Shown here one piece after another: positions 44,012 to 55,272 of a DNA stretch of 64,000 bases; position 1 is the first letter of the stretch, and the number at the start of each line of letters is the position of its first letter. A program made the position numbers and the translations under genes. A model generated the notes under the pieces. That model was not told the DNA's origin and made no database searches. It saw only the letters and a list, made by a program, of their open reading frames with translations. Source of the DNA: Clostridiaceae bacterium BL-3 (GTDB lineage Bacteria > Bacillota > Clostridia > Clostridiales > Clostridiaceae); assembly GCA_902809985.1 (NCBI GenBank), contig CADDXC010000001.1, positions 992,001 through 1,056,000 on the forward strand, read 5' to 3'.

Positions 44012-45196
44012 TTAGTAATATTTATAAAGTACTTTTCCAAGTCTTTTAATTCCCTCTACAATTTTGTCTTCTGACATGCATGAATAATTTAATCTGAAAT
44101 AATTATCACGTGCACTATTCGGGAAGAAAGAACCTCCTGGAACATAGGCTACTTTTTCTTTTAAGGCTTCTTCCAATATTTTTTTTGAACTTAAACCTTC
44201 CCTTAATTCAACCCACGCGAACAATCCTCCATAGGGGTTGGTATGCTTAACTTCCTTTGGAAAATACTCATCTATACTTTGAAGCATAAGAGTTCGACGT
44301 TTACCATAAACTTTTTTTATCTCATTTATATGCTCATTTAGATTATAAGTTTTCATAAATAGTGCAGTGGCCCTTTGATCTAAACTGCTAGATTGTAGAT
44401 CTGCTCCTTGTTTTATTATGACATATTTTTGAAGTATCTCAGGAGCAGCACATATCCAACCAATTCTAAAACCAGGACAAAATGTTTTTGAATATGTGCC
44501 AAGGTATATTACCCATCCATCTTTATCAAAACTCTTTATAGAAGGATGAGTTGTACCTTCAAAAATAAGTTCGCCATAAGGATTGTCCTCAATCACAGGA
44601 ACTTTGTATTCTTTAGCCAGCTCAGCTAACCTTTTTCTTCTGTCATCAGACATGGTTATTCCCGTAGGATTTTGAAAATCTGGAATGGTATAGATCATTT
44701 TCACTCTTTTATTTGTTTTGAGTTCTTCCTCAAGTTTTTCAATTATCATACCATTTTCATCCATTTCTATTTCGGTAAATTTAGGTCTGTAGGCATTAAA
44801 TGCATTGATTGCTCCCATATAACTTGGGCTTTCGCATACTATGGTATCTCCTTCATTTACAAACATCCTTGCGGAAAATTCAATTCCCTGTTGAGAACCG
44901 CTGGTTATGATTATATCCTCACCGGTTACATTTACTCCTGAAGCAACCATTCTCTGTTTTGCTATTATCTCTCTTAAAGGTTTAAATCCTTCTGTAGTAC
45001 TATATTGCATAGTACCAATGCCGTCTTGATCTAAAACATCCTGCATTACTTTTTTCATTTCTCTTACAGGAAACAATTCTGGTGCAGGCAATCCTCCAGC
45101 AAAAGAAATTATTTCAGGCATCTCAGTTAATTTTAAAAGTTCCCTTATTTCTGAAGCTTTTAGTCCTTCTGCTCGTTGTGAAAAACTTATCTCCAT
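44012..45196 (-). CDS. PLP-dependent aminotransferase (2-aminoadipate/LysN-like)
   Basis: A 394-residue fold-type I enzyme of the 2-aminoadipate/branched-chain/aromatic branch. Landmarks are ISFAGGLPAPELFPV, TSGSQQGIEF, PDFQNPTGITMSDDRR, EDNPYGEL, and PLP Lys in GTYSKTFCPGFRIGW. It resembles the aminotransferase domain of MocR regulators but has no HTH. The substrate is uncertain (2-aminoadipate, branched-chain or aromatic amino acids). ATG 45196 follows AGGGGGGATT. It is divergent from a small GntR-type repressor gene, which may control it. Confidence 0.85.
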   Translation of the reverse strand: MEISFSQRAEGLKASEIRELLKLTEMPEIISFAGGLPAPELFPVREMKKVMQDVLDQDGIGTMQYSTTEGFKPLREIIAKQRMVASGVNVTGEDIIITSGSQQGIEFSARMFVNEGDTIVCESPSYMGAINAFNAYRPKFTEIEMDENGMIIEKLEEELKTNKRVKMIYTIPDFQNPTGITMSDDRRKRLAELAKEYKVPVIEDNPYGELIFEGTTHPSIKSFDKDGWVIYLGTYSKTFCPGFRIGWICAAPEILQKYVIIKQGADLQSSSLDQRATALFMKTYNLNEHINEIKKVYGKRRTLMLQSIDEYFPKEVKHTNPYGGLFAWVELREGLSSKKILEEALKEKVAYVPGGSFFPNSARDNYFRLNYSCMSEDKIVEGIKRLGKVLYKYY

Positions 45197-45547
45197 GAAA
45201 AATCCCCCCTAGATAAATATTTGAAATGCAATAATTCCCATATCACCTTCTTCAAATAAATGTATAAATAATGTTACTTTTTTATAAAATGCAATAATAC
45301 ATATTAAAAGTCAAAAAAATCAGAAAAATCATATTGCTGTTATTTGATTTATAAATGTATTATCTTATACTATAATAATATAATTTTTAAGAGAGATTTT
45401 CAATAAAAATTTTAATATATTCTATCAATATATATAATAAATATTGATATATTGAACTTAATTGTTAATTTTATTTTACGAATATAAAATATTGGATTAA
45501 GAAAACTAATTTAGTATGAATATATATAAAAAACTGAGGTGGAAACT
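45197..45547. promoter_or_regulatory. Divergent spacer with 12-bp direct repeat
   Basis: A 351-base, strongly AT-rich gene-free spacer between the aminotransferase and the GntR-type gene. AAATGCAATAAT occurs at 45224-45235 and again at 45287-45298, exactly 63 bases (six turns) apart, in the aminotransferase leader. It may be an operator pair. TATCAATATATATA-like AT palindromes also occur near 45420-45455, with no clear meaning. No terminator was seen. Confidence 0.4.
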
Positions 45548-45790
45548 ATGAATGATAATAATGATATTGAAATTAAAATTATCGATGAATTAATATACAA
45601 CATCAATAATAAAAAATATAAGAACAATGATAAATTACCATCAGAAAATGATTTAGCTGATATTTATAAAGTCCCAAGAATAGTGGCTAGAAAAGCTTAT
45701 GAAAGGTTACAGGAGATGGGTTATATCTATTCCAAACGTGGCAAATTAAAGATACTGCAGTTGCAGAATGTTTACACAAATAGATATTAA
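45548..45790 (+). CDS. Short GntR-family winged-helix protein (no effector domain)
   Basis: An 80-residue protein that is almost only a GntR-type winged helix: LPSENDLADIYKVPRIVARKAYERLQEMGYIYSKRGK. GntR regulators normally carry a C-terminal effector domain of 100-200 residues; here the protein ends ten residues after the wing. ATG 45548 is chosen because GAGGTGG lies just upstream; GTG 45539 is inside that site. It is divergent from the aminotransferase, so autoregulation or control of that gene is possible. It could be a truncated gene, but no downstream remnant is recognised in the 45 bases before miaB. Confidence 0.75.
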   Translation: MNDNNDIEIKIIDELIYNINNKKYKNNDKLPSENDLADIYKVPRIVARKAYERLQEMGYIYSKRGKLKILQLQNVYTNRY

Positions 45791-45835
45791 GGATATAATT
45801 ATAAAGTAAAAACAATATGAATTGGAGAACAAGAA

Positions 45836-47206
45836 ATGATAACACAAAAATTCACTGCAGATATGCGATGCTGCAATAAAGATAAAATAGAAAAAACCTT
45901 TTTTATTGAGACATGGGGCTGTCAGATGAATGAAGAGGATTCGGAAAAATTGTCCGGAATGCTGAAAAAAATGGGATATATAAGAACGGAAAGTAAAATT
46001 AATGCGGATTTGATTATACTCAACACCTGTTGCGTAAGAGAAAATGCGGAACTTAAGGTATACGGACATTTGGGAGCATTGAAAAAGATGAAAAGGGAAA
46101 ACCCAAATCTTATAATAGCTCTATGTGGATGTATGATGCAGCAAAAGCATATGGCAGAAAACATAATTAAAAAATTTCCCTTTGTGGATATAATTTTCGG
46201 AACTCATAATGCTTATAAGTTTCCCCAATATTTGAATACAGTACGCCAGGAAAACAGTTCTGTAGTGGAGATTCAGGATAGAGAGACCGGTATTGTAGAA
46301 GATATTCCAATAGACAGGGAAAGTACTGTAAAGGCTTTTGTAACTATAATGTATGGCTGCAATAATTTCTGTACTTACTGTATAGTTCCCTATGTAAGGG
46401 GAAGGGAGAGAAGCCGTAACCCTGTAAATATTGAAGATGAAATAAAAGATCTGGTTTCAAAAGGTTACAAGGAAATTACACTTTTAGGTCAGAATGTAAA
46501 TTCCTATGGTAAAGATTTGGTTCCAAAGGTAAAGTTCAGCCAGCTGCTGAGGAGAATCAACGGTATAGAGGGACTTGATAGAATTAGATTTATGACATCA
46601 CATCCAAAAGATTTAACTGAGGATGTAATAGATGCAGTTTTAGAATGTGATAAGGTATGTGAACAAATACACCTTCCAGTACAATCTGGTTCTAATAATA
46701 TATTAAAAAGAATGAACAGAAATTATTCAAGAGAACAGTACTTGGAGCTAATATATAAAATAAGGAAAAAAATTCCTGAAGCAGCCATTACTACAGATAT
46801 AATGGTCGGATTTCCGGGAGAAAGTGAGGAGGACTTTGAAGAGACTTTAAATCTGGCAAAAGAAGTAGAATATGATTCCGCTTTTACTTTTATATATTCC
46901 AGGAGAAAGGGAACTCCGGCTGATAAATTGGAAGAACAGGTTCCTGAAAATATAAAACATGAAAGATTTAACAGGCTTGTAGAAGTTGTAAATGAATCTT
47001 CAGCCAAGAAAAACAAGGTATACGAGGGGAAAATAGAAGAGATACTGGTTGAAGGTCTTAGCAAAAACAATAGTGCGAAACTTATGGGAAGAACAAGAAC
47101 CGGCAAGCTTGTTAATTTTCAGGGAGATGTAGATTCCATAGGAAGATTGGTAAAGGTTAGAATAAGTAAAGCACATTCTTTTTCACTTTCAGGTAAACAG
47201 ATATAA
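45836..47206 (+). CDS. miaB: tRNA-2-methylthio-N6-dimethylallyladenosine synthase
   Basis: A radical-SAM methylthiotransferase that converts i6A37 to ms2i6A37 in tRNA. Three parts are visible in the 456 residues: an N-terminal UPF0004 domain with three [4Fe-4S] Cys ([26 protein letters not shown]), the radical SAM CxxxCxxC in [22 protein letters not shown], and a C-terminal TRAM domain. It precedes mutS by 17 bases. Its substrate tRNA is made by MiaA, encoded further down the same run. Confidence 0.95.
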   Translation: MITQKFTADMRCCNKDKIEKTFFIETWGCQMNEEDSEKLSGMLKKMGYIRTESKINADLIILNTCCVRENAELKVYGHLGALKKMKRENPNLIIALCGCMMQQKHMAENIIKKFPFVDIIFGTHNAYKFPQYLNTVRQENSSVVEIQDRETGIVEDIPIDRESTVKAFVTIMYGCNNFCTYCIVPYVRGRERSRNPVNIEDEIKDLVSKGYKEITLLGQNVNSYGKDLVPKVKFSQLLRRINGIEGLDRIRFMTSHPKDLTEDVIDAVLECDKVCEQIHLPVQSGSNNILKRMNRNYSREQYLELIYKIRKKIPEAAITTDIMVGFPGESEEDFEETLNLAKEVEYDSAFTFIYSRRKGTPADKLEEQVPENIKHERFNRLVEVVNESSAKKNKVYEGKIEEILVEGLSKNNSAKLMGRTRTGKLVNFQGDVDSIGRLVKVRISKAHSFSLSGKQI

Positions 47207-47223
47207 CAGAAGGAGGGACCAAA

Positions 47224-49866
47224 GTGACATTGACTCCAATGATGAAACAGTATATGGAGATGAAGGAAAAATACAAGGACTATATACTGTTTTTTAGGTT
47301 AGGTGATTTTTATGAAATGTTTTTTGAAGATGCAAAGACAGCAGCTAGAGAATTGGAATTAGTTCTTACTGGAAGGGATTGCGGTTTAAAAGAAAGGGCA
47401 CCTATGTGCGGTATTCCATATCATGCAGCCAATTCATATGTGGGCCGTTTGATAAACAAGGGCTATAAAATAGCTATATGTGAACAGCTAGAAGATCCTG
47501 CTCTTGCAAAAGGTTTGGTGAAGAGGGGTATTATTAAACTTATAACCCCCGGTACTTATACCGATTCTACTTTTTTAGAAGAAAATAAAAACAACTATAT
47601 AATGTGCTTGTACATAGATAAAAATGAGAATTCAGCACTATGCTTTGCAGATATATCTACAGGAGAATTTGATTGTACAGATACTCCTTTTGATTTATCT
47701 ATAATTATGGATGAAATATCCAAATATAGTCCAAAAGAGATTTTAGTTCAAGAGGATATTGAAAGCTCATTATTGAGCAAAATAAAGGAATTTTTTAATG
47801 GATCCATTACTAAATTAAATATGGATTATTTTTCTCAAAATGTGGAAAAAATATTAAAGGGACAATTTGCAGATTTTAATCCACGAGAATATAAAATTGA
47901 AACCATGAAATGCTGCAGTTCTCTTCTTAAGTATATACATGAGACCCAAAAAACTAATTTTTCCCATATAAATAAACTTCAATATTACAATGTAATTGAC
48001 TATTTGCTTATAGACGGTAATTCTAGAAGAAATCTGGAAATAACAGAGAGTTTGAGGGAAAACAAAAAGAAGGGATCTCTTCTCTGGGTCATAGATAAGA
48101 CCAATACTGCCATGGGGGGAAGAAAACTTAGAAAATGGTTGGAACAACCGCTTATGGACAGGAATAAAATAATTGAGAGGTTGAATTCCGTAGAGGAACT
48201 TTCTGATGACATATCCTATCACGAGGATTTAAGGGAAGCCTTAAAGAATATATACGATGTTGAGAGACTGGTGGGAAAAATATCTTCTAAAAGTGTAAAT
48301 GCCAGGGAATTGAATTCTCTAAAAAATTCTATAGAGAAGATACCTAATGTGAAATCCATACTGTCGCATTTTAAAACTAAATTATTAGAAAACATGTATG
48401 AAAATCTGGATGAATTAAAAGATATATGGTCGTTGATAGATAGTTCCATATTGGAGAACCCCTCAATTTCTTTAAAAGAAGGCAATTTAATAAAGGAGGG
48501 CTATAACAGCAAAATAGATGAATTAAGAGAGGTAAAAACTCATGGCAAGGACTGGATAGCTTCTCTTGAACAGAGGGAGAGGGAGATTACCAAAATAAAG
48601 TCATTGAAAATAGGCTATAACAAAGTGTTTGGATACTATATAGAAGTGACCAAGAGCAACTTGAGCATGGTACCAGAGGGCAGATACATAAGAAAACAAA
48701 CTCTTTCGAATGCGGAGAGATATATAACTCCAGAATTAAAGGAAATGGAAGACAAAATTTTAGGAGCAGAAGACGAATTGATATCTTTAGAGTATAATAC
48801 CTTTATAGATATTAGAAATGCAATAGAAAAGGAAATTAATAGAATGCAGACCTCCGCCGAAATAATTGCCCAAATTGACTGCTTGAGCTCCCTGGCAAAA
48901 GTGGCCGTGGAAAATAATTACTGTAAACCTGATATTACTCTTTCAGATAAAATATCAATAGAAGAGGGCAGACACCCTATAGTAGAGAAGATGATACCCT
49001 CGGGAGAATTCATATCAAATAATACCAATATGGACGCTTCTGAAAATCAACTTCTTTTAATAACAGGACCCAATATGGCAGGCAAATCCACTTATATGCG
49101 GCAGGTAGCCCTAATTGTAATTATGGCTCAAATAGGATGCTTTGTTCCAGCTAAAAGGGCATCTATATCTATCTGCGATAAGATATTTACCAGAATAGGT
49201 GCATCTGATGATCTATCTTCGGGTAAAAGTACCTTTATGGTAGAAATGTGGGAAGTTTCAAATATATTGAAAAATGCTACTAACAGAAGTTTAATCTTAT
49301 TAGATGAAGTCGGCAGGGGAACCAGCACTTATGATGGCCTCAGCATAGCCTGGTCCGTAATAGAATATATATGTAAGAACAATAAGTTAAAGAGTAAGAC
49401 ACTATTTGCAACTCATTATCATGAGTTGACTAAATTGGAAGGTACGATAAGTGGGGTTAGAAATTACTGTGTATCTGTTAAAAAAGTAGATAACAATATA
49501 GTATTTTTAAGAAAGATTATAAAAGGCGGGGCAGATAAGTCCTATGGTATTGAAGTTGCAAAGCTTGCTGGACTTCCTGAGAAGGTCTTGAAAAGAGCCC
49601 AGGAAATATTAGATAGCCTGGAAAATGAAAAATCCTGTGACTCTGTACGAAGTAAAAATACATTTATTAAAAAATCGGATGAAGCAGAAAATAATAATAC
49701 TTTAAAAAATAAAAAAAATATTAAGTTAAATAGACAATTGGGGTTTTCAGATATGGAAAAAGAAGCCTTGATTAAGGAAATTAAAAATATAGATATATTA
49801 AATATGACACCTATGGATGGTTTTAATAAACTTTATGATATAATAAAAAGAGTGAAGTCTATATAA
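47224..49866 (+). CDS. mutS: DNA mismatch repair protein MutS
   Basis: The mismatch recognition ATPase, 880 residues, normal length. The N-terminal mismatch-binding domain has [16 protein letters not shown] with the conserved FxE aromatic. The ATPase has Walker [25 protein letters not shown], Walker [17 protein letters not shown] and the helix-turn-helix [14 protein letters not shown] 47224 lies after AGGAGGGACC. It works with MutL from the next gene; there is no MutH, as in all Firmicutes. Confidence 0.97.
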   Translation: MTLTPMMKQYMEMKEKYKDYILFFRLGDFYEMFFEDAKTAARELELVLTGRDCGLKERAPMCGIPYHAANSYVGRLINKGYKIAICEQLEDPALAKGLVKRGIIKLITPGTYTDSTFLEENKNNYIMCLYIDKNENSALCFADISTGEFDCTDTPFDLSIIMDEISKYSPKEILVQEDIESSLLSKIKEFFNGSITKLNMDYFSQNVEKILKGQFADFNPREYKIETMKCCSSLLKYIHETQKTNFSHINKLQYYNVIDYLLIDGNSRRNLEITESLRENKKKGSLLWVIDKTNTAMGGRKLRKWLEQPLMDRNKIIERLNSVEELSDDISYHEDLREALKNIYDVERLVGKISSKSVNARELNSLKNSIEKIPNVKSILSHFKTKLLENMYENLDELKDIWSLIDSSILENPSISLKEGNLIKEGYNSKIDELREVKTHGKDWIASLEQREREITKIKSLKIGYNKVFGYYIEVTKSNLSMVPEGRYIRKQTLSNAERYITPELKEMEDKILGAEDELISLEYNTFIDIRNAIEKEINRMQTSAEIIAQIDCLSSLAKVAVENNYCKPDITLSDKISIEEGRHPIVEKMIPSGEFISNNTNMDASENQLLLITGPNMAGKSTYMRQVALIVIMAQIGCFVPAKRASISICDKIFTRIGASDDLSSGKSTFMVEMWEVSNILKNATNRSLILLDEVGRGTSTYDGLSIAWSVIEYICKNNKLKSKTLFATHYHELTKLEGTISGVRNYCVSVKKVDNNIVFLRKIIKGGADKSYGIEVAKLAGLPEKVLKRAQEILDSLENEKSCDSVRSKNTFIKKSDEAENNNTLKNKKNIKLNRQLGFSDMEKEALIKEIKNIDILNMTPMDGFNKLYDIIKRVKSI

Positions 49867-49894
49867 TTTTAAATAAACAAAGGATTGATATACC

Positions 49895-51730
49895 ATGAAA
49901 AGGATAAATCTTCTGGATATAAATACTTCAAATAAAATTGCCGCAGGAGAAGTTGTGGAAGGTCCTTCCTCTGTAGTAAAGGAATTACTTGAAAATAGTA
50001 TAGACTCGGGTGCTAAAAATATAACTGTAGAAATTGAGGAAGGCGGAGAAAAATCCATAAAAGTACTGGACGATGGCTGCGGAATACATCCAATGGACAT
50101 AGAAAAGGCCTTTATGCCCCATGCTACAAGTAAAATAAGCAGTGTAGAAGATCTGGAAAAGGTAAACACCATGGGATTTAGAGGTGAGGCTCTGGCGAGT
50201 ATAGCTGCGGTATCCAATGTAATTCTTAAGAGCAGAACCGCTCAGTTTGATTCAGGTATGGAAATAAAAATAAATGGCGGGAAACTAGAAGGTGTTCAAC
50301 ACAGTGGATGCAATCCTGGAACTTCAGTTTTAGTGAAAAATTTATTTTTCAATGTACCTGCAAGGCAAAAGTTTTTAAAATCTCCCAGTAGAGAAGCTGC
50401 GGGAATTTCAGACATAATAAGCAGGCTTTCCTTGGCTAATGCGGATATTTCTTTTAAATTTTTTAAAAACGGCAAAAAATCTATCACCACCTATGGCTCG
50501 GGAAACGTAATGGATGTTGTACGGTGTATATATGGCAAAAATATTTACGAAAATGTAATTCCTATAGAAAAACACGGTGACATAATTTCAATTTACGGAT
50601 ATATAGGAAATTCTGAAATAAGCCGTGGCAGTAGAAATAATCAGAGTCTATTTGTAAATAAAAGATATGTTAAGAATAAATCCATAGCTACAGCTGTGGA
50701 AAAGGCATTTAAATCTTTTATTACTATAAATAAATTTCCTTTTTTTATATTGTTTATAGATATATTTCCTGAGTTTATAGATGTAAATGTTCATCCTGCT
50801 AAATGGGAAGTAAAATTCAGTGACTCTGGAATGGTATTTAAATTTGTATTTGATGCCGTTCATGAAGCCCTTAGGGACAGTTTGAAGGATTCTTTTACTA
50901 TTGAGCCTGATATTGAATCCACCCATGTGAGGGAAATCCAGATTCCGGTTGATTTAGAGTCTTTAAATAGTAAAAATTATTTAAATTCAGACAGTGAAAA
51001 GAAAGAGTATAATAATTTTATCAATGAAAATGCTGGTAGATTTCGAGAACATGAATCGAATCTATATAAATCCCATTATCCTAATCTACAGATAGATTCA
51101 GCAGATGAGGTGAATGGGAAAACTAAGCATAGGGAGAATGCAATTGCTAAATTTCCACCTCTTGAAATAATCGGTCAGTTTCACAATACTTATATAATAG
51201 CAGAGGACGGGAATAATTTATACATGATAGATCAACATGCTGCCCATGAAAAAATTCTCTTTGAAAAATATAAGAAAAGTATTCAAAAAGGTGATATACT
51301 GTCTCAAGTATTAGCCACACCGGTAGTTATGGAACTTACACCTATTGATTATAATTATTATATGGAAAATGAAAATGTATTTAAGAAAACTGGGTTCAAG
51401 GTAGAATTATTTGGAGATACGGCTGTGAGCATAAGGGAAGTACCTATGATACTCGGAAAACCGGATATTAAAAATTTATTTATGGATATGATTGACAATT
51501 TAAAAAATATGGGATCCGGAGAACCCTGGGAAGTAAAATATCTTTCCATAGCAACACTTGCCTGCAAAGCTGCTATTAAGGCAAAAGATCATCTGTCGCA
51601 TATGGAAATGGAAAGTTTACTTGAAGAATTGAGGTTTATAGAAGATCCTTATACTTGTCCTCACGGAAGGCCCGTTATAATAAAATTTACATTAAATGAT
51701 TTGGAGAAAAAATTCAAGCGAATACAGTGA
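49895..51730 (+). CDS. mutL: DNA mismatch repair protein MutL
   Basis: A 611-residue GHKL ATPase that couples MutS mismatch recognition to strand incision. The N-terminal GHKL motifs are [35 protein letters not shown] and [13 protein letters not shown]. The C-terminal domain carries the endonuclease motif [13 protein letters not shown] and the zinc-site motif [11 protein letters not shown], so an endonuclease-active MutL is expected, as in B. subtilis. It lies 28 bases after mutS and is followed immediately by miaA. Confidence 0.96.
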   Translation: MKRINLLDINTSNKIAAGEVVEGPSSVVKELLENSIDSGAKNITVEIEEGGEKSIKVLDDGCGIHPMDIEKAFMPHATSKISSVEDLEKVNTMGFRGEALASIAAVSNVILKSRTAQFDSGMEIKINGGKLEGVQHSGCNPGTSVLVKNLFFNVPARQKFLKSPSREAAGISDIISRLSLANADISFKFFKNGKKSITTYGSGNVMDVVRCIYGKNIYENVIPIEKHGDIISIYGYIGNSEISRGSRNNQSLFVNKRYVKNKSIATAVEKAFKSFITINKFPFFILFIDIFPEFIDVNVHPAKWEVKFSDSGMVFKFVFDAVHEALRDSLKDSFTIEPDIESTHVREIQIPVDLESLNSKNYLNSDSEKKEYNNFINENAGRFREHESNLYKSHYPNLQIDSADEVNGKTKHRENAIAKFPPLEIIGQFHNTYIIAEDGNNLYMIDQHAAHEKILFEKYKKSIQKGDILSQVLATPVVMELTPIDYNYYMENENVFKKTGFKVELFGDTAVSIREVPMILGKPDIKNLFMDMIDNLKNMGSGEPWEVKYLSIATLACKAAIKAKDHLSHMEMESLLEELRFIEDPYTCPHGRPVIIKFTLNDLEKKFKRIQ

Positions 51731-51740
51731 GGGGAAAGAT

Positions 51741-52673
51741 ATGCAAAATTTATTTATATTAGCAGGCCCTACTGCAGTGGGGAAAAGTGATATATCCATA
51801 GAAATTGCCAAAGAATTAGATGGCGAAATAATATCTGCAGACTCTATGCAAATATACAAATATATGAATATAGGTTCTGCAAAAATTACAGTAGAAGAAA
51901 TGAAGGGAATACCACATCACTTGATAGACTTTATTGAACCCGACAAAAGTTTTAATGTATCAGAATATAAAAAACTGGCTGTAAAAACTATAGATGGGAT
52001 ATGTAAAAGAAACAGACTTCCAATGTTAGTAGGAGGTACAGGTCTTTATATTAATTCTCTTATATGCAACTATGATTTTACAGATGCTAAGATAGATAAA
52101 AATTACAGAAGATACCTTCAAAAATTAGCTGGGGATCAGGGGAGAGAGTATGTACATTCTCTTTTAAAAGATGTAGATAGGTTATCCTATGAAAAACTTT
52201 ATCCTAATGACTTAAAAAGGGTCATTAGAGCTCTAGAAGTTTATAAACTTACGGGAAAAACCATAGGTGAATTTAATACTGAAAATCATTTATGCAAGAT
52301 ACCATATAAGATATATTATTTTGTATTGACTATGGATAGAGCTAAATTATACCAGAGAATTAATAAGAGAGTGGATATAATGTTGGAAAGGGGACTCATA
52401 GATGAAGTCAGAAATTTAAAATCTATGGGATATACAGCAGATATGCAATCCATGAAAGCTATAGGGTATAAAGAAATACTAAGCTATTTAGAAGGTAAGA
52501 TATCTTTAGATGAAGCTATATATTTAGTTAAAAAGGGAAGTAGAAATTATGCTAAAAGGCAATTGACATGGTTTAGAAAAGACAAAAGAGCCATATGGAT
52601 AGATGAAGATGATTTTAATTGTCGTAGTGAAATAGCTGATCATATAATAAATAAATTTGAATCCATACAGTAG
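51741..52673 (+). CDS. miaA: tRNA dimethylallyltransferase
   Basis: Adds the dimethylallyl group to A37 of tRNAs reading UNN codons. 310 residues with P-loop [41 protein letters not shown] and [10 protein letters not shown], all typical. It supplies i6A to MiaB, encoded upstream. ATG 51741 is chosen (GAGGGGAAAG upstream); an in-frame ATG at 51696 would overlap mutL and lacks a ribosome site. It is ten bases after mutL. Confidence 0.95.
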   Translation: MQNLFILAGPTAVGKSDISIEIAKELDGEIISADSMQIYKYMNIGSAKITVEEMKGIPHHLIDFIEPDKSFNVSEYKKLAVKTIDGICKRNRLPMLVGGTGLYINSLICNYDFTDAKIDKNYRRYLQKLAGDQGREYVHSLLKDVDRLSYEKLYPNDLKRVIRALEVYKLTGKTIGEFNTENHLCKIPYKIYYFVLTMDRAKLYQRINKRVDIMLERGLIDEVRNLKSMGYTADMQSMKAIGYKEILSYLEGKISLDEAIYLVKKGSRNYAKRQLTWFRKDKRAIWIDEDDFNCRSEIADHIINKFESIQ

Positions 52674-52765
52674 TTTTAAATTTAACTGTAATAGGATTCA
52701 TTGATACTGAAAATTTTTGCGATATCTATAGAATTATATAATAAAAATTATGGAGGGTGAGAGCT

Positions 52766-53017
52766 ATGAGTAAACCAGCTAATAATTTACAGGATATTTT
52801 TTTAAATGGTGCGAGAAAAAATAGAATTTCAGTTACCATATATTTGACCAATGGATTTCAAATTAAGGGAACTGTAAAGGGATTTGACAATTTTACAGTC
52901 ATATTAGATTGTGCTGGCAAGCAGATGATGGTATATAAACATGCAATTTCCACTATTACACCCATAAGGTCAATCTTATTTAATGCGCAAATTGAAACGG
53001 AAGATTATAAAGAGTAA
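52766..53017 (+). CDS. hfq: RNA chaperone Hfq
   Basis: An 83-residue Sm-like protein that forms hexamers and promotes sRNA-mRNA pairing. Sm1 ([27 protein letters not shown]) and Sm2 ([10 protein letters not shown], Hfq-type YKHxIxTI) motifs are complete. The acidic tail is short, as in Firmicutes. ATG 52766 follows GGAGGGTGAG. It lies downstream of miaA, the conserved miaA-hfq pair. Confidence 0.95.
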   Translation: MSKPANNLQDIFLNGARKNRISVTIYLTNGFQIKGTVKGFDNFTVILDCAGKQMMVYKHAISTITPIRSILFNAQIETEDYKE

Positions 53018-53058
53018 CTAAAAATATCAAGTAATTAAGCTATTGTGAAATATAGAGA

Positions 53059-53085
53059 GGAATAGGTGCTGCCTATTCCCTTTCT
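53059..53085 (+). terminator. Possible terminator after hfq
   Basis: GGAATAGG (53059-53066) pairs with CCTATTCC (53072-53079), loop TGCTG; followed by CTTTCTG, a weak T-tract. Confidence 0.4.
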
Positions 53086-53138
53086 GTGTGCTTTTATTGT
53101 AATATATATCACTCATTATATTTAGGGAGGTACCAATA

Positions 53139-54422
53139 TTGTTAGATATAACTAAGGAAAAACTCAGAAAAGCATATAAAATAAGTGAAAAAATAATTGA
53201 TCTATATGAAAAAGCCTTAGAGGATATAAGGGATCAATTTAAATACTATGATGAAATAAGGGAATACAATCAAATAAAAGTTTTAGATGCACTGCAGAAG
53301 GAGAGAATAAGTGAAGCACATTTTACCAATTCATCAGGGTATGGGTATGGTGACATAGGTAGAGATTCTTTAGATAAGGTATATGCAGATGTATTCAATT
53401 CAGAGAGTGCACTCGTAAGACCACATTTTGTAAATGGAACCCATGCCCTTTGCTGTGCAATATTTGGAAACTTACGTCCCGGAGATACGATGCTTTCCGT
53501 ATGTGGTACTCCCTATGACACTTTACATAATTTAATAGGCATAGGCACTAATAAAAAAAACATGGGCTCTCTTGTGGAATATGGTATAAATTATGAACAG
53601 GTGAACTTAACCGAGGATAATAGGATAGACTTCGAGAGCATAGAAAAGCATCTTAAAAAAAATGACAGTATAAAATTAGTACATATACAGAGATCCACCG
53701 GCTACGGTTGGAGAAAATCTCTTCTTGTATCTGAGATTAAGAATATAATTGATTTTGTAAAGAAGATAAGACCCAATGTAATATGCTTTGTAGACAATTG
53801 CTACGGTGAATTTATAGATACTTTAGAGCCCACAGATGTAGGCGCTGATCTAGCAGCAGGCTCACTCATAAAGAATATAGGTGGTGGAATAGCACCTACA
53901 GGTGGTTACATAGTTGGCAAAGAGGAATATGTAACTCAAGCCTCATATAGATTGACTGTTCCAGGAATAGGAGGGGAGTGCGGTTCAACCTTTGGAGTCA
54001 TGAGGCTTTTATACGAAGGATTATTTCTAGCTCCACATATCTCCATAGAAGCAGTAAAGAGTGCTATTTTTTGTGCTAGAATTATGGAATTAGCAGGATT
54101 TGAAGTTCTGCCTAAGTACAATGATAAAAGAAGTGATATAATACAAGCAATTAAATTTAATGATAAATCGAAATTGATAAACTTCTGCAGAGCCATTCAA
54201 AAAGGATCACCAGTGGATTCATTTGTTAAATGCGAGCCCTGGGATATGCCGGGATACTCAGATCAAGTTATAATGGCTGCAGGTGCTTTTGTACAGGGAT
54301 CCTCTATAGAACTATCTGCAGATGCCCCTATAAGAGAGCCTTATATAGGATATCTTCAAGGTGGATTGACTTTTGATCATGCCAAAGTAGGGATACTTGT
54401 GGCTCTATCAAACATATTATAG
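53139..54422 (+). CDS. ynbB: Aluminium resistance/methionine gamma-lyase family protein (YnbB-like)
   Basis: A 427-residue PLP-dependent fold-type I protein of the Met_gamma_lyase/aluminium-resistance family, homologous to B. subtilis YnbB, which also lies near hfq/miaA. The PLP Lys is in AAGSLIKNIGGGIAPTGG; other features are SSGYGYGDIGRDSLD, RPHFVNGTHALCCAIFG, and VDNCYGEF. The family is annotated for C-S or amino acid lyase activity, but the true substrate is not known. TTG 53139 follows TAGGGAGG. Confidence 0.85.
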   Translation: MLDITKEKLRKAYKISEKIIDLYEKALEDIRDQFKYYDEIREYNQIKVLDALQKERISEAHFTNSSGYGYGDIGRDSLDKVYADVFNSESALVRPHFVNGTHALCCAIFGNLRPGDTMLSVCGTPYDTLHNLIGIGTNKKNMGSLVEYGINYEQVNLTEDNRIDFESIEKHLKKNDSIKLVHIQRSTGYGWRKSLLVSEIKNIIDFVKKIRPNVICFVDNCYGEFIDTLEPTDVGADLAAGSLIKNIGGGIAPTGGYIVGKEEYVTQASYRLTVPGIGGECGSTFGVMRLLYEGLFLAPHISIEAVKSAIFCARIMELAGFEVLPKYNDKRSDIIQAIKFNDKSKLINFCRAIQKGSPVDSFVKCEPWDMPGYSDQVIMAAGAFVQGSSIELSADAPIREPYIGYLQGGLTFDHAKVGILVALSNIL

Positions 54423-54434
54423 AACATAAGGTTA

Positions 54435-54472
54435 AAACAGAGATTTGCTTCTTAATAAACAGATCTCTGTTT
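54435..54472. terminator. Hairpin between ynbB-like gene and lexA (convergent)
   Basis: AAACAGAGAT (54435-54444) pairs with ATCTCTGTTT (54463-54472). T-tracts are weak on both sides, but it sits between convergent genes. Confidence 0.45.
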
Positions 54473-54491
54473 CAGATTGTTTACAATTGGA

Positions 54492-55100
54492 TTAATATTT
54501 TCTGTATATACCTACTAATTTACCTATGATTTTACAATCATCTACTATAATAGGGGACATATTCTTATTTTCTGGCTGCAGCCTTATGCTGTTCTTTTCT
54601 CTGAAAAATCTTTTTAGAGTGGCCTCGTTTTCAATCAAGGCTGCAACTATATCACCATTTTCAGCAAAATTAGTCTGCTCCAGTATGGAGAAATCACCAT
54701 CTAGTATGCCTGCATCTATCATGCTCTCTCCCTTTACTTTTAACATAAATAATTTTTTATCATTTTTAATATAATCCATGGGAACAGGGAAAAAATCTTC
54801 TATATTTTCAGTGGCTAAAATAGGCGTGCCAGCAGCTATATCTCCTATGATAGGTATATCTATCATTTCTTTTTGAGGAATTGATTTTTCTACGATTTCT
54901 ATAGTCCTAGATTTAATTCCGTCCCTCTTTATAAAGCCTCTTTTTTCCAATTTTTCAAGATGGTTGTGAACAGTGGAAGTAGACCTTAAGCCAACAGCTG
55001 CACATATTTCTCTAACAGAAGGAGGGTACCCTTTTTCTCTAATCTGAGATTTTATAAATTCGTATATCTGAAGCTGTCTATTATTACTAGAATTTTTCAT
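54492..55100 (-). CDS. lexA: SOS repressor LexA
   Basis: A 202-residue SOS repressor. The N-terminal winged helix ([21 protein letters not shown]) binds SOS boxes; the C-terminal S24 latent protease has the cleavage site in [11 protein letters not shown] (Ala-Gly bond), catalytic Ser in GESMIDAGI and Lys in [11 protein letters not shown] 55100 is chosen because AGGAGTG is placed correctly; GTG 55109 is within the ribosome site. A candidate LexA box overlaps its promoter, consistent with autoregulation. Divergent from a Cys-rich small protein gene. Confidence 0.96.
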   Translation of the reverse strand: MKNSSNNRQLQIYEFIKSQIREKGYPPSVREICAAVGLRSTSTVHNHLEKLEKRGFIKRDGIKSRTIEIVEKSIPQKEMIDIPIIGDIAAGTPILATENIEDFFPVPMDYIKNDKKLFMLKVKGESMIDAGILDGDFSILEQTNFAENGDIVAALIENEATLKRFFREKNSIRLQPENKNMSPIIVDDCKIIGKLVGIYRKY

Positions 55101-55186
55101 AAAAAACACTCCTATACTTTATTTATTAGAAGTCTATCAAATTCATTACAAAGTGTAAAGTTAGACAATAGAATCACTTGATGTGA

Positions 55187-55215
55187 ATTATATCATAGAA
55201 GTTGACAAATATCAA
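55187..55215 (-). promoter_or_regulatory. Sigma-A promoter for lexA
   Basis: On the minus strand: TTGATA (55215-55210), a 17-base spacer and TATAAT (55192-55187), about 85 bases upstream of lexA. Its -35 end overlaps the candidate LexA box and the divergent promoter. Confidence 0.7.
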
Positions 55216-55231
55216 ACTTATGTTCTATACT
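55202..55231 (+). promoter_or_regulatory. Sigma-A promoter for the Cys-rich protein gene
   Basis: TTGACA (55202-55207), an 18-base spacer and TATACT (55226-55231), about 40 bases upstream of the start. The candidate LexA box sits inside the spacer. Confidence 0.7.
55214..55225. promoter_or_regulatory. Candidate LexA box in the shared divergent promoter
   Basis: Read on the minus strand this is GAACATAAGTTT, against the Firmicute SOS box core GAAC-N4-GTTC: 7 of 8 core bases match. It lies between lexA and the Cys-rich gene and overlaps both promoters. Confidence 0.65.
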
Positions 55232-55272
55232 AATTTTGTTACATAATAGTTAGATAGTAAGAAGGAGATATT

